Positions 8,192-17,842 are shown, numbered from the stretch's first letter. The stretch is DNA of 64,000 nucleotides from Natroniella sp046097105 (GCF_046097105.1 NZ_CP175562.1:2170001-2234000), one strand, 5' to 3'. A program made the numbers and translations. Notes: generated by a model from the sequence alone, not told the origin.

Positions 8192-8881
8192 TTAAATAAG
8201 CAACATAAATAAAGGAGCAATAAATACAGTAATCAAACCAGCCACACCAATCGCTAAACTGCTCATTGCTCCTTGTGTTTCACCCAACTCCATTGCTTTA
8301 GCAGTTCCAACAGCATGAGAAGCACTTCCCATAGCAACCCCAACAGCTACTTTATCTTTAATTTTAAAGATTTTACAGACCGTTGGCCCTATAACTGCTC
8401 CTAAAACTCCAGTCATCAATACAATTGCTACTGTAATAGCAGGTATCCCACCTATTTGCTCCGAAACTTCCATTGCAATTGGGGTAGTAACTGATTTAGG
8501 AACTACCGAAAGAGCAACCAAATCTGAAAGCCCAAATAACTTTGCTAAAAACCAACCACTAGTAATTGCAACTGTACAACCTACCGTTACACCAATTAAA
8601 ATCGAAACTAAATTCGTCTTTAATAGCTCTAACTTTTTATACAAAGGAACTGCTAAAATTACTGTAGCTGGCCCTAAAAGAAAATCAATAATCTCTCCTC
8701 CTTGATTATAATACTTAACATCAATATCAAAAAACAATAATACTCCAATTATTGCCACTACACTGACCAGCAATGGATTAAAGAGTGTAATTTTAGTCTT
8801 TTGTTTAAGAAAAAGACCTAGTTCAAAAAATAAAATTGAAATAATAATTCCAAAATAAGGTGTATTTAGAAATTGAATCAT
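8192..8881 (-). CDS. lrgB: LrgB/CidB-family membrane protein
   Basis: A 229-residue polytopic membrane protein of the LrgB family (also called antiholin-like LrgB; plant homologue PLGG1 transports glycolate). Seen: six or more hydrophobic segments, the family motifs LVALSVVPKSVTTPIAM near residue 120-136 and GSASHAVGTAKAMELGE near residue 185-201. It overlaps lrgA by four bases, so the two are translationally coupled. LrgAB modulates murein hydrolase activity or exports small carboxylates depending on species; which applies here is not known. The adjacent GntR regulator and operator suggest metabolite control. Confidence 0.93.
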   Translation of the reverse strand: MIQFLNTPYFGIIISILFFELGLFLKQKTKITLFNPLLVSVVAIIGVLLFFDIDVKYYNQGGEIIDFLLGPATVILAVPLYKKLELLKTNLVSILIGVTVGCTVAITSGWFLAKLFGLSDLVALSVVPKSVTTPIAMEVSEQIGGIPAITVAIVLMTGVLGAVIGPTVCKIFKIKDKVAVGVAMGSASHAVGTAKAMELGETQGAMSSLAIGVAGLITVFIAPLFMLLI

Positions 8882-9300
8882 AAATCTTGCCTCCCTTGAT
8901 TAGCTTCAGTTTCATCATTGGATAATATATCAAAAGAATGATTTTTAATTTTTCTATTAGAAAATCGACGTAATGCTTGAATTGTTGTCCCGGTAGATGC
9001 TATTACTAAAGTTGTTGATATACTGAATACTGCTAAGATAGGAATGAATTGTCCTTGCATAACATCAAGACTACTAATTAAATTAACTCCTGCTGGAATG
9101 AAAAAGAAAGCTAAATGAGTTAATAAAAAATCACTTACTTTATCTATCATCTCTAGCTTAAGAATTCCACTCATTAAAGAGATTAAAAGAATAATCATTC
9201 CTACTACATTACCGGGCACTGAAAGACTAAAAAAATCACTGATAAACTCTCCTAGCGAAGAAATCGTAATAATTATTAATATTTGTCTAAGTAAGATCAT
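8878..9300 (-). CDS. lrgA: LrgA/CidA-family holin-like protein
   Basis: A 140-residue protein with four predicted membrane helices and the LrgA signature LPGNVVGM-like stretch (SVPGNVVGMIILLISLMSG) and AFFFIPAGVNLI. It forms a two-component membrane system with LrgB. The C-terminal tail (about 25 residues, charged and Asn/Gln-rich) is cytosolic and longer than usual. Start ATG at 9300. The gene begins 46 bases downstream of a perfect GntR-type operator, and probably heads its own transcript. Confidence 0.9.
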   Translation of the reverse strand: MILLRQILIIITISSLGEFISDFFSLSVPGNVVGMIILLISLMSGILKLEMIDKVSDFLLTHLAFFFIPAGVNLISSLDVMQGQFIPILAVFSISTTLVIASTGTTIQALRRFSNRKIKNHSFDILSNDETEANQGRQDL

Positions 9301-9345
9301 AATTTACTTCTCCCCCAACTTTTTTAAATTAGATTACTTATCATA

Positions 9346-9356
9346 TGGTCTGACCA
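9346..9356. promoter_or_regulatory. GntR/FadR-type operator upstream of lrgA
   Basis: TGGTCTGACCA is a perfect 11-base palindrome of the TGGTnnnACCA form bound by FadR-subfamily GntR regulators. It is in the 77-base gap between the GntR gene and lrgA. Confidence 0.65.
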
Positions 9357-9377
9357 GTAACCCCAAGTTAAATTATA

Positions 9378-10076
9378 TTAACTTTTAATTAACTTCTCTG
9401 ACCAAATTAAGTGTTCAACCATATTTTCTTTAGCCTTCAATCTATCTCCATCTTTAATAGCTTGATAAATTCTGCTGTGCTGTCTGATAAAAGTTTCATT
9501 CTTATCTTTATCATTTACCATTTTTTCTATCACATTAGCAAGATAAAGATTGATAACATCAGAAATAGAATCTAAGAGTCTATAAATCAACTTATTACCT
9601 GTTGTTTTAGCTAAAGCACAATGAAAGCCTCGGTCAGCTCTTCGGCTATTAATTGCATCTCCTCTACTCTTTTTCATTAAGTCTAAATATTCTTTCATCT
9701 CCTTTAAAGCTCTTTGTTCAGATCGCCTTGCTGCTAAATCAGCACTGCTAGTTTCTATCACTTTTCTTAATTCAATTAAATCTTGATTAACATTCTCTTC
9801 AACCATAAATAATAGCGATAGTGGTTTTAAGAAGTTATCATCTACACTCTCCTTAATAAAAGTTCCTTCTCCATGTCTACTTTCAATCAATCCAACCATC
9901 TCTAATGCACTAAAAGCCTCTCGTAACGATGAACGACTAACATTTAACTCCGCAGTTAACTTTCGTTCAGAGGGTAACTTATCACCTTTTTTTAATTGAC
10001 CTTGATAGACCATCTGTTTAATTTGCTCAATAATCTGTTGATAAACCTTTTTGTCTTGAACTGGGTTAAATTCCAC
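9378..10076 (-). CDS. GntR-family (FadR/FCD) transcriptional regulator
   Basis: A 232-residue regulator. Residues 1-75 form the winged helix-turn-helix (GDKLPSERKLTAELNVSRSS, LREAFSALEMVGLIESRHG); residues 85-225 form the helical FCD ligand domain, with the metal-binding pattern of Asp (ELRKVIE region) and histidines (RGFHCALAK; RQHSRIYQAI; MVEHLIWSE). FCD regulators sense small organic acids. The gene is directly upstream of lrgAB on the same strand and a matching operator lies between, so it probably controls that operon. The ligand cannot be named; LldR-type (lactate) and PdhR-type (pyruvate) members are relatives, and pyruvate or lactate would fit LrgAB biology. Confidence 0.9.
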   Translation of the reverse strand: MEFNPVQDKKVYQQIIEQIKQMVYQGQLKKGDKLPSERKLTAELNVSRSSLREAFSALEMVGLIESRHGEGTFIKESVDDNFLKPLSLLFMVEENVNQDLIELRKVIETSSADLAARRSEQRALKEMKEYLDLMKKSRGDAINSRRADRGFHCALAKTTGNKLIYRLLDSISDVINLYLANVIEKMVNDKDKNETFIRQHSRIYQAIKDGDRLKAKENMVEHLIWSEKLIKS

Positions 10077-10153
10077 CTATGACCTCTCCTTATTGATCAC
10101 AATTAATACTCAATTTACAATGAATATCAGAACCGTGAATCATTTATTTAAAC

Positions 10154-10204
10154 AAACTCCCACCCTTAACTAAGAATTTAAGCTCTTAGATAAAGTGGGA
10201 GTTT
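10154..10204 (-). terminator. Hairpin terminator below the pgm pseudogene
   Basis: A 10-bp outer stem AAACTCCCAC/GTGGGAGTTT with an inner CTAAGA/TCTTAG stem, followed on the minus strand by GTTTAAATAAAT. It is the main feature of the 317-base gap 10077-10393; the rest is A/T-rich and shows nothing else I recognise. Confidence 0.7.
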
Positions 10205-10393
10205 ATAAACAACAACCTTATAAAGTCATATCCACTTTTTTACTTTCAATTATCAAATTAACTTTATATCTATTATATTACCTTTTATTTACTTTGTCAA
10301 TCTCCATAAAATCAAAAATAGTCAAGCTTCATCTTGAACTTATATCAAACTAAAGTTGAATAAGCATTTATTTATTAAAAACAACTAAAAATA

Positions 10394-12292
10394 TTACCTT
10401 ACTAATTCCATCATATCATTTTTTAATCTTGATAACTTCTCTCCTGCCATCTTTTCTGTCTCTCCTACAACTGAAAAGTAGAATTTTATCTTAGGCTCTG
10501 TTCCTGAAGGTCTAACCGTTACTAAACTATCATCTGCTAATTTAAATTGTAATACATTTGACTCTGGCAAATCTAATTCAGACTCTTGCTCAGTTTCTAA
10601 CTCATAGCTTTTCCCTACTAAATAATCCTTTTTGATTACTACTTGTTGATTACTTATTTCTCGTGGACTATCTTCCCTTAATCTTTTTAAAATCAGTTCT
10701 ATTTGCTCTTCACCTTCTTTTCCAGGCATCTTTAATGCTTCTAAATCCTCTTTATAATACCCATACTCTTCATATAACCTTGCCATCTCTTGATAAATAG
10801 AACTACCTTGCTGTTGATAATAAAGGGCCATCTCTGCAATTAGCATAGTTGCTACTACTGCATCTTTATCACGAGCATGAGTTCCATATAAATAACCATA
10901 ACTATTCTTCCCTTAATCTTTTTAAAATCAGTTCTATTTGCTCTTCACCTTCTTTTCCAGGCATCTTTAATGCTTCTAAATCCTCTTTATAATACCCATA
11001 CTCTTCATATAACCTTGCCATCTCTTGATAAATAGAACTACCTTGCTGTTGATAATAAAGGGCCATCTCTGCAATTAGCATAGTTGCTACTACTGCATCT
11101 TTATCACGAGCATGAGTTCCATATAAATAACCATAACTTTCTTCAAAACCAAAAATAAATTCATAATCATATTTTCCGTCTTCAAACTCTTTGATCTTTT
11201 CTCCGATATTTAATCATCTCTGTGGTTACAATTGTTTTAATGATTACTCCATTATCAGGAATCTGATTTAATGAATTGAGTATGTAATCTGTCAACAAAA
11301 TTCCAACTTGATTGCCATTTAAAAAAGCCCATTCATCTTGGTCATCTTTAACTGCTATCCCTACTCGATCTGCATCAGGATCATGAGCCATAATCAAATC
11401 AGCATCTTTTTGTCGGGCCAACTCAATTGCCAACTCAAAGACTGCTGGTTCCTCTGGATTAGGATAATCTACAGTAGAAAATTCAGGATCTGGTTCTTCC
11501 TGTTCAGATACAATATGTAGATTTTCAAAGCCAAGTTCCTCAAAAATTTCTCTTCTGTACTGGAATGTTTCCTGTTCCATGCAATGGAGTAAAGACAATA
11601 TCAAAATCAGAGCCTGCTTCTGCAACCAACTCTGGTTTCAAAGCTAAACCTTCTAAGGTCTGAATATAATTATCATCTAATTTTTGAGGAATAATTTCAA
11701 ATAATCCTTCTGCTTGAGCCTCTTCTTTAGAAATACTTTTAACCTGCCCAAAGCTTTCTATTGCATTAACTTCACCAATGATTCCTGTGTCATGAGGCGA
11801 TACAACCTGAGCTCCATCTTCCCAGTAGACTTTGTATCCATTATACTCAGGAGGGTTATGACTAGCTGTAACCATAATTCCAGCTGTTGCCTTTAACTGC
11901 CTAACTGTAAAAGAAAGCTGTGGTGTAGGGCGTAGACCATCAAACAGATAAGCCTTAATTCCATTAGCAGCCAATACAAGAGCAGCTTCTACAGCAAACT
12001 CTCGTGACTTATATCTTGGATCATGAGAAATAACGACCCCTTTAGACTTATCTCCTTCTTTAGCAATATAGTTGGCTAACCCTTGTGTTGCCTTTCTAAT
12101 AGTGTAGATATTAACTCTATTAGTACCAGCTCCAATAATCCCTCTCATGCCACCGGTTCCAAAATCTAAATCTTTATAGAACCTCTCTTCTATCTCCTCT
12201 TCATCACCAGATATTGCTTCTAACTCTTCTTTGATTTGTTGATCAAAGTAATCACTCTCTAACCACTGATTATATTTCACTCGGTAATCCAT
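10394..12292 (-). pseudogene. Phosphoglucomutase/phosphomannomutase, broken in three places
   Basis: The remains of an alpha-D-phosphohexomutase of the PgcA/PGM2 type, which interconverts glucose-1-P and glucose-6-P. All family motifs survive in pieces: GTGGMRGIIGAGTNRVN, the active-site TASHNPPEYNGYK, the metal loop DPDADRVG, the sugar loop GFEESYGYL and the phosphate loop RPSGTEPKIKF. Reading down the minus strand, lesion 1 is a one-base frameshift near 11550 (the first frame ends PVQKRNF-stop; dropping one A restores RIFEELGF). Lesion 2, near 11210, is a deletion of about 20 codons plus a frame change between TTEMIK and GEKIKEF. Lesion 3 is a 235-bp tandem duplication (10671-11140) that is not a multiple of three and makes a stop at the junction. 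No full-length product is possible. Sequencing error could explain lesion 1 but hardly the other two. Confidence 0.9.
10671..11140. repeat. 235-bp direct tandem duplication inside the pgm pseudogene
   Basis: Bases 10671-10905 and 10906-11140 are the same sequence with an offset of 235, differing only around the joint (CATAACTATTCTTCC against CATAACTTTCTTC). Near-identity implies a recent event or an assembly artefact. Confidence 0.93.
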
Positions 12293-12433
12293 AAAAAACC
12301 TCCTTAACCTTTTTAGTACCCTATCATGATCTATTCTAGATCAAGCCAATAATCCCTGGCAATATATTACATTTTGATCAGTAATATTTGATTAGTAATA
12401 ATTGAGGACAGCCCTTAATCAAAAATTAAAGGC

Positions 12434-13363
12434 TTAATCCCACTTCTTCTCTATTTCAACATCCTGAAAATAATATTTAATTATCTCTTCTGCTGAACTA
12501 CCTTCTTGGCCCATATGATAGGCCCCCCATTGACTCATACCTACACCATGCCCCCATCCACTTCCAATGAATAAAAACCCATCATCTTCTTGCCTTATCT
12601 CTTCAACTACCGTAGATTTTAGATTATCCGGGCCAACAAGCGTTCTAAACTCAGCTCCTTTTAAGCGCTTTGTACCTTGATCATGAGCTATATCAAGCTC
12701 AACAATCCGACCAGTCTCATCTCGATCAAGAATATTTATATCAGAGACTTGGCTTGCCTCTTCTCCAGCCTCCTCTAAAGCTTGTAATACCTCTTCTTGA
12801 CTGATCATAACTTGCCAATTTTGAATATCATCAGGTGCTTGGTGATCAGGTGATTCCACACTGACTACATAAGGTGGTTCAGCATCATCATAAGCTAATC
12901 CTACCTGTGCACTTGTCGTCTGTCCTGCTGCACTTGAATGGAACCAGGCTCTAATATACTCTCCATTATAAGTAGCTACCAGTCCTCTTGTCTGTTCAAC
13001 TGCTTCACTAATCTCTGGAGTTATTTGATCTGGATCATAAGCTTGAGCTTTTTCATGTTCTGCACTAATTTTATTCTCTTCTTCTTCCTCCATAAATCTT
13101 AAAGTAAAAGTTCTAGCCTTAATCGCCTGAGCTGCATAAGCATTAACTGGCCAATCCGGTTTCATTTCAGCCCCTACAACTCCAGCAACATATTCTTCAA
13201 TATTCAACTGTTCAGTCGTTCCATCTTCAAATTCAACAGTAATCAATGGTGCATCTCCTTCACCAGCATCCTGGATCTTATCATCCCCAGCGGGATCACA
13301 ACCTACAAGCAATACCAATAATCCTAAGATAATCAGACTTATACAGATTCTTTTTATCTTCAC
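12434..13363 (-). CDS. spoIID: Stage II sporulation protein D (SpoIID), lipoprotein form
   Basis: SpoIID is the septal peptidoglycan hydrolase (lytic transglycosylase acting on denuded glycan) that works with SpoIIM and SpoIIP to drive engulfment. The protein is 309 residues from GTG 13363, which follows AAAGGAGGAGTT; a longer frame to ATG 13405 reads through that RBS. Residues 1-22 form a signal with a lipobox-like LLVGC, so it may be lipid-anchored instead of having a transmembrane helix. The SpoIID/LytB domain shows EYVAGVVGAEM near residue 50, AIKARTFTLR, the AWFHSSAAGQT motif and the C-terminal GSGWGHGVGMSQWGAYHMG. SpoIIM and SpoIIP are not in this window. It could also be a LytB-type amidase enhancer. 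Confidence 0.9.
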   Translation of the reverse strand: MKIKRICISLIILGLLVLLVGCDPAGDDKIQDAGEGDAPLITVEFEDGTTEQLNIEEYVAGVVGAEMKPDWPVNAYAAQAIKARTFTLRFMEEEEENKISAEHEKAQAYDPDQITPEISEAVEQTRGLVATYNGEYIRAWFHSSAAGQTTSAQVGLAYDDAEPPYVVSVESPDHQAPDDIQNWQVMISQEEVLQALEEAGEEASQVSDINILDRDETGRIVELDIAHDQGTKRLKGAEFRTLVGPDNLKSTVVEEIRQEDDGFLFIGSGWGHGVGMSQWGAYHMGQEGSSAEEIIKYYFQDVEIEKKWD

Positions 13364-13430
13364 CACAACTCCTCCTTTTTTTACTAGTATTGCTTCTAGA
13401 TTCATCTTTTATTCACAAATTTAAAGACCT

Positions 13431-13459
13431 AAAAAGCCTTCTTGCTAAGAAGGCTTTTT
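13431..13459. terminator. Terminator between the carboxypeptidase gene and spoIID
   Basis: AAAAAGCCTTCTT GCTA AGAAGGCTTTTT: a 12-bp stem with T-runs on both sides, three bases beyond the stop of the upstream gene. Confidence 0.85.
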
Positions 13460-13461
13460 TA

Positions 13462-14619
13462 TTAATTAAAGAATCCTAATATGAAATTTTTAATCCACCT
13501 AAAAAGCAATGTCAAAATTCCTGCTCTTTCTACGGCTTCAGCTGTTATTAATTCAACCCTACCCAACTCTTGATCTTCTTGAGTAAATACTAACTCTCCT
13601 ACTCTTGCCCCCTCTTGCACTGGAGCTTGTAGCTCTTTTTCAATTCTCACTTCTTGCTCAATTTTGTCCTTTGTTCCTCGCTCAATAAAAGCAGAAAATT
13701 GAGTAGCTGTAATGGCTGCAACTTCTAGCTCTTCCCCTTGTTCTACCTCTACTTGCTCTACCTTTACTCCAGAATTAATTAGCTTGGTTTCATTAAATGC
13801 CCTAAAAGCATAATCTAATAATCGAGCAGTCTCATCTACTCGAGCTTGATCACTATCTGTTCCCAATACAACTGAAATAAATCTAACTCCATTCCGTTCA
13901 GCCGTTCCTACTAAATTATATCCTGCTTGTGTTGTCCAACCAGTCTTTAATCCATCTGCCCCTTCAAAGTACCCAATGAAATTATTTGTGGTATAAATCG
14001 GATACTCTCCATTTCTAATTCTCGCAGTCCTGCTTGCAGAATAATCCATAACTAAATCATATTTAATCAACTCTCTAGACATCACTGCAATATCTTCAGC
14101 AGTCGAATAGCTATCCTGACCATCTTTAACCGGAAGACCGGTTGCATTACCAAAATAAGTATTCTCTAATCCTAGCTCCTCTGCCCTGCGATTCATCTGC
14201 CGTACAAAGTTATCTTTAGAACCACCTACATGTTCAGCTAAAGCAACCGTAGCATCATTAGCTGAAGGGATAATTACTGCTTTTAATAATTCATCAACTG
14301 TCCTTTTCTCCCCTGCTTGTAGCCAAATCTGTGAGCCTCCTTTAGATTGAGCTAGTCGAGTCGCCTCTACTTTTTCTTCTAAAGAAATCTCTCCTGCCTC
14401 CAATGCTTCCATCACCAATAATAAAGCCATTGTCTTAGTTATACTAGCTGGGGGCAACTCTAAATCTTCATTAAAATTATATAATACTTGTCCTGTTTCA
14501 GCTTCTACCAAAATTGCAGATTTAACATCTATATCAGGTTCACTAGCATACGCAGCTGGAACCAAAGCTAAAAATAGAATGATTAATAAACTACTAACTC
14601 CCTTTTTAAAACTCAACAT
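13462..14619 (-). CDS. D-alanyl-D-alanine carboxypeptidase (DacF/DacB type)
   Basis: A serine peptidase S11 enzyme that trims the terminal D-Ala from peptidoglycan stem peptides. The signal peptide covers residues 1-26 (hydrophobic core LLIILFLALVPAAYA). Catalytic motifs are all present: SxxK as SITK near residue 60, SxN as SAN near 117, and KTG in DGLKTGWT near 220. The C-terminal 100 residues form the PBP5-like beta domain and end in a hydrophobic helix (LLFRWIKNFILGFF), the usual amphipathic membrane anchor. Start ATG 14619 (RBS GGGGGAAG) is preferred to an upstream frame at 14664 overlapping mazG. Next to spoIID, it may be the sporulation-type DacF that adjusts cortex crosslinking, but this is inference. 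Confidence 0.92.
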   Translation of the reverse strand: MLSFKKGVSSLLIILFLALVPAAYASEPDIDVKSAILVEAETGQVLYNFNEDLELPPASITKTMALLLVMEALEAGEISLEEKVEATRLAQSKGGSQIWLQAGEKRTVDELLKAVIIPSANDATVALAEHVGGSKDNFVRQMNRRAEELGLENTYFGNATGLPVKDGQDSYSTAEDIAVMSRELIKYDLVMDYSASRTARIRNGEYPIYTTNNFIGYFEGADGLKTGWTTQAGYNLVGTAERNGVRFISVVLGTDSDQARVDETARLLDYAFRAFNETKLINSGVKVEQVEVEQGEELEVAAITATQFSAFIERGTKDKIEQEVRIEKELQAPVQEGARVGELVFTQEDQELGRVELITAEAVERAGILTLLFRWIKNFILGFFN

Positions 14620-14636
14620 AATTCTTCCCCCTTCAA

Positions 14637-16076
14637 TTATAGTTCCTCTTTTGCCTGTTGCCATAACTCCTCTAGCTCTTTAACAGTTAATTGCTCTAAT
14701 TTCTGTCTATTGTTATCAGCCTGTCGCTCCATATGATTAAATCTTTTCTTAAACTTGTTAACTGCTTGGCGCAAACATAATTCTGTATCGATTTCTAAAA
14801 ACCTTCCTAGATTGACTAAAGCAAAGATCAAATCACCTAATTCTTCAATTATCTCTTCAGCTTGATTATTTTTAAGAGCCTCCTTTAATTCCAATAATTC
14901 CTCATCAACTTTAGCTAATACTGCTTTTACTTTCTTCCAATCAAAACCAACCTTAGCTGCTTGCTTTTGAACCTTCTGGGCCAACATCAATGCTGGCAGT
15001 TGATTAGGAACCTGCTCTAATAAAGGACTTTTCTCTTTATCTTCACGCTCTTGTTCTTTAATCTCTTCCCAGTTGCTAATTACCTCATTCTCATTCTCTA
15101 ATTCAAGTTCTCCAAAAACATGAGGGTGGCGCCTAATCAACTTTTCAATAACCTCTGTGATAACATGATAAATTGTAAAGGTTCCTTCTTCTTTAGCTAT
15201 TTGAGCATGGAAGACAACCTGTAATAATAAATCCCCTAACTCCTCTGCTAAACCAAAATAGTCTTCTTGTTCAATTCTTTCAATTACTTCATAACTCTCC
15301 TCAATCAAATGTTTTTTCAAAGTCTGATGGTTCTGTTTTTGATCCCACGGACAACCATCTTCCCCTCTCAAACTCTCCATTATCTCTAATAGTTGATTAA
15401 ACTGAGTTGGATTACTCCGATCAACTGGTAGATATAAACTGGTCAAATGATCAATCCAGTCTAATCTATCAAGCTGATAAAGAGGAATTTCTTCAACCTT
15501 CTCTTTTGGCAACCCTACCCGGTGTAATAACTTAACCCTAAATTGAGCAGAGTAGACTTCCATTAATTTCAACTTTATTTCAGAGGCAATACTACGATTA
15601 TAAACTTGACAGATAATTGTCTCAACACTAGGATCTAACTCTCTAACACTAAAATCAAGTCCATCTAGAACTTTTAATCCATTAATCGGGTCAAGATCTA
15701 AAACAGCAAAACTGAGCTCTAAAAAGCTTGGCCCGGCTATTATTTGATACTCTTGCTCAGTTAGACTATTAATAATTTGTTGTACCGACTCTTCAGCAAC
15801 TAGTGGATGACCAGGTACAGCATATACAATCTGCTTGTCCCCTCGAACTAATTCAATAATCTTCATAGCTATCTGCTGATAAATCTCCTTAAAGTTATCC
15901 TGCTGCTGATAGAGATAATCAAATGTATTAAACTCAATTCCTTCTTGCTTCAAATCTTGAGCAGCAGGATGTTTTTCCGTTCTCAAGTAAACTAACTCTG
16001 CCTGCTTTAAAATTTGATAGGCTTCTAAAGTCAATAACTTTAAATCACCAGCTCCTAGACCAACTATCTTTACCAT
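14637..16076 (-). CDS. mazG: Fused tetrapyrrole methylase / MazG pyrophosphohydrolase (YabN)
   Basis: A 479-residue two-domain protein. Residues 1-215 are a SAM-dependent methyltransferase-like domain of the tetrapyrrole methylase family (IVGLGAGDLKLLTLEAYQIL; VYAVPGHPLVAEESVQ). Residues 225-479 hold two MazG modules, with LRGEDGCPWDQKQNHQTLK, EESYEVIERIE and EELGDLLLQVVFHAQIAKEE in the first and EELLELKEAL / EELGDLIFALVNL in the second. MazG removes abnormal (d)NTPs. The gene lies between the spoVB-like gene and the D,D-carboxypeptidase; in B. subtilis it is yabN in the same series. The methylase half is of unknown substrate. Confidence 0.94.
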   Translation of the reverse strand: MVKIVGLGAGDLKLLTLEAYQILKQAELVYLRTEKHPAAQDLKQEGIEFNTFDYLYQQQDNFKEIYQQIAMKIIELVRGDKQIVYAVPGHPLVAEESVQQIINSLTEQEYQIIAGPSFLELSFAVLDLDPINGLKVLDGLDFSVRELDPSVETIICQVYNRSIASEIKLKLMEVYSAQFRVKLLHRVGLPKEKVEEIPLYQLDRLDWIDHLTSLYLPVDRSNPTQFNQLLEIMESLRGEDGCPWDQKQNHQTLKKHLIEESYEVIERIEQEDYFGLAEELGDLLLQVVFHAQIAKEEGTFTIYHVITEVIEKLIRRHPHVFGELELENENEVISNWEEIKEQEREDKEKSPLLEQVPNQLPALMLAQKVQKQAAKVGFDWKKVKAVLAKVDEELLELKEALKNNQAEEIIEELGDLIFALVNLGRFLEIDTELCLRQAVNKFKKRFNHMERQADNNRQKLEQLTVKELEELWQQAKEEL

Positions 16077-16078
16077 TA

Positions 16079-17689
16079 TTATCCCCTCACTAATCCAAAC
16101 TTATCTAAAAAATTGATTAATTTAATTCCAACTCTAGGTAAGACCTCTAAATCCTCTCTAGTAATTGCTGCTGTTAATAATAAGACCAAACCATAACTTA
16201 AAATTCCCACTAAAATACTAAATAATGTACTCAATATCTTATATTGACCAACTTTTAATAATCCCTCATAGACTACAAAAACGAAAACAGACATAACTCC
16301 CCCACTGATTAATGGCTTCAAAATCAGTGTCTGATAATCAAAACTTGGTCTAGCTATCTTAAAAACACCCCAAATATTTAATCCCGCAGCTAAACTAAAC
16401 CCTGCTGCCGTTCCAACCGCAGCTCCTCTAATTCCTAAGTGAGGCATTGCTGTCAAAGTATAATTTAAAGCTACATTTAACAAAGCCCCTAAAAATAGAT
16501 TGCGTGCTGGTAACTTCGGTCGATCAAACCCTTGTAAAATGCTCGATGTAACCTGCTGTAATCCAATAGCAACCACCCCTATTGATAAATAGCGAAGAGG
16601 AATTGCTGCCTCGGCATTAGCAAAGATCATCTCAGTTAAAGGTTCTGCCAAAATAAACAACCCTAAAGAAGCAGGGATAGCTACATACAAAGTTAATTTA
16701 AAAGCCTTAGCAATCCTTCTTTTAGCTAGCTTGTCCGCATCAAGAGCATATGCTTCTGAAATAGCTGGGACTAAACTAACCGCCAACGAAGCAGCAATCA
16801 CAGTAGGAAATCTAACTAAGGTCATAGCCATTCCATTAAACTGACCATATAATCCAGTTGCAGCTTGCAAGGAATAACCTGCTACTTCTAATCTTCTAGT
16901 AATCATTGAAGCATCGATTAACCTCATCAGCGGTAAGATCAGACCTCCCAATGTAACAGGTATTGCTAATGAAAAGATCTGATTTAATACTTCTTTAATA
17001 GTCGGCTTCTCAATTGATTTAGATTCTGGTATAAGATCTCGATTAGCCTGAAAACGATAATAAATAACCAATAAAATAGCTAATCCTGCAATTGCCCCAA
17101 AAAAGGCTCCTGCTGCTGCTCCTGCTGCTCCAAATTCAACTCCATAAGGTATCAACAGGTAGGCTAAAATAATCATAATAATTATCCTAAATAACTGTTC
17201 AATCATCTGAGAAACTGCTGTCGGCTTCATCTGCTGCCAACCTTGAAAATAACCACGATATGTAGCCATAATTGAAACTAAAAATATTGCTGGAGCAATT
17301 GCTAAGATTGAATAATAAACATTAATATCATCTAATAAATAACGAGCCATCGGTCTAGCTAGAACCCCAACTATAATTGCAGCTAATAACCCAATTACAA
17401 AACTAACCTTCAAAGCTATCTGAAAGATAAAATCTGCTATATCTTCCTTACCCTCAGCCCTCTTTTCTGCTACTAGCTTAGAAATAGCTACAGGAATTCC
17501 CACAATCGAAATTGTCAAAATCATAGTATAAATTGGATAAGCCTTTTCATAAATCCCAAGCCCTTCTGCCCCAATTAACCTTGATAAAACTGCTTTATAA
17601 ATAAATCCTAGAAACTTACTAACAAATGAAGCACCAGCTAAAATAGCTGTTCCCTTCAATAAAGTATTTTTTTTATTACTCACTACCAT
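16079..17689 (-). CDS. MOP-superfamily flippase, SpoVB/YabM-like
   Basis: A 536-residue membrane protein with about 14 hydrophobic segments, of the MATE/polysaccharide flippase (MOP) superfamily. Family features: FVSKFLGFIYKAVLSRLIGA at residues 22-41, GLGIYEKAYPIYTMILTIS, and GIPVAISKLVAEKRAEG. SpoVB and relatives move lipid-linked peptidoglycan or polysaccharide precursors across the membrane; in B. subtilis YabM occupies this exact spot between spoVT and mazG. It starts at ATG 17689 (RBS GGGGAAGGAAG) and ends two bases before mazG, so the two are coupled. SpoVB itself (cortex) and YabM cannot be separated from sequence alone. Confidence 0.9.
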   Translation of the reverse strand: MVVSNKKNTLLKGTAILAGASFVSKFLGFIYKAVLSRLIGAEGLGIYEKAYPIYTMILTISIVGIPVAISKLVAEKRAEGKEDIADFIFQIALKVSFVIGLLAAIIVGVLARPMARYLLDDINVYYSILAIAPAIFLVSIMATYRGYFQGWQQMKPTAVSQMIEQLFRIIIMIILAYLLIPYGVEFGAAGAAAGAFFGAIAGLAILLVIYYRFQANRDLIPESKSIEKPTIKEVLNQIFSLAIPVTLGGLILPLMRLIDASMITRRLEVAGYSLQAATGLYGQFNGMAMTLVRFPTVIAASLAVSLVPAISEAYALDADKLAKRRIAKAFKLTLYVAIPASLGLFILAEPLTEMIFANAEAAIPLRYLSIGVVAIGLQQVTSSILQGFDRPKLPARNLFLGALLNVALNYTLTAMPHLGIRGAAVGTAAGFSLAAGLNIWGVFKIARPSFDYQTLILKPLISGGVMSVFVFVVYEGLLKVGQYKILSTLFSILVGILSYGLVLLLTAAITREDLEVLPRVGIKLINFLDKFGLVRG

Positions 17690-17742
17690 CTTCCTTCCCC
17701 AAGCTAATACCTTTAGTTCAGATACATCAATAATATTTAATT

Positions 17743-17842
17743 TAAGTTCAAGTTTAAGTTCAAGTAAAATCTAAGCCCTTATGTTTTTAATAGTTTGCTT
17801 AACCTTAAACTCAGCCTTAAACTCAAGCTATTTTTTAATAAC
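17743..17842. repeat. About 100-bp dispersed inverted-repeat element, copy A1
   Basis: Starts TAAGTTCAAGTTTAAGTTCA and ends CTTAAACTCAAGCTATTTT; the two ends are imperfect inverted repeats rich in TTAAG units. A closely similar copy is at 36611-36718, including the internal CTTATG.TTTTAAT and CTTAACCTTAAACTCAGCC. It lies in the 352-base gap 17690-18041, whose other part is A/T-rich with nothing else recognised except the spoVT terminator. Confidence 0.75.

Noticed and set aside
7800..8192. yabO (S4-domain) gene expected before yabP
   Set aside because: The gap holds only the lrgB terminator; no S4 motif in any frame.
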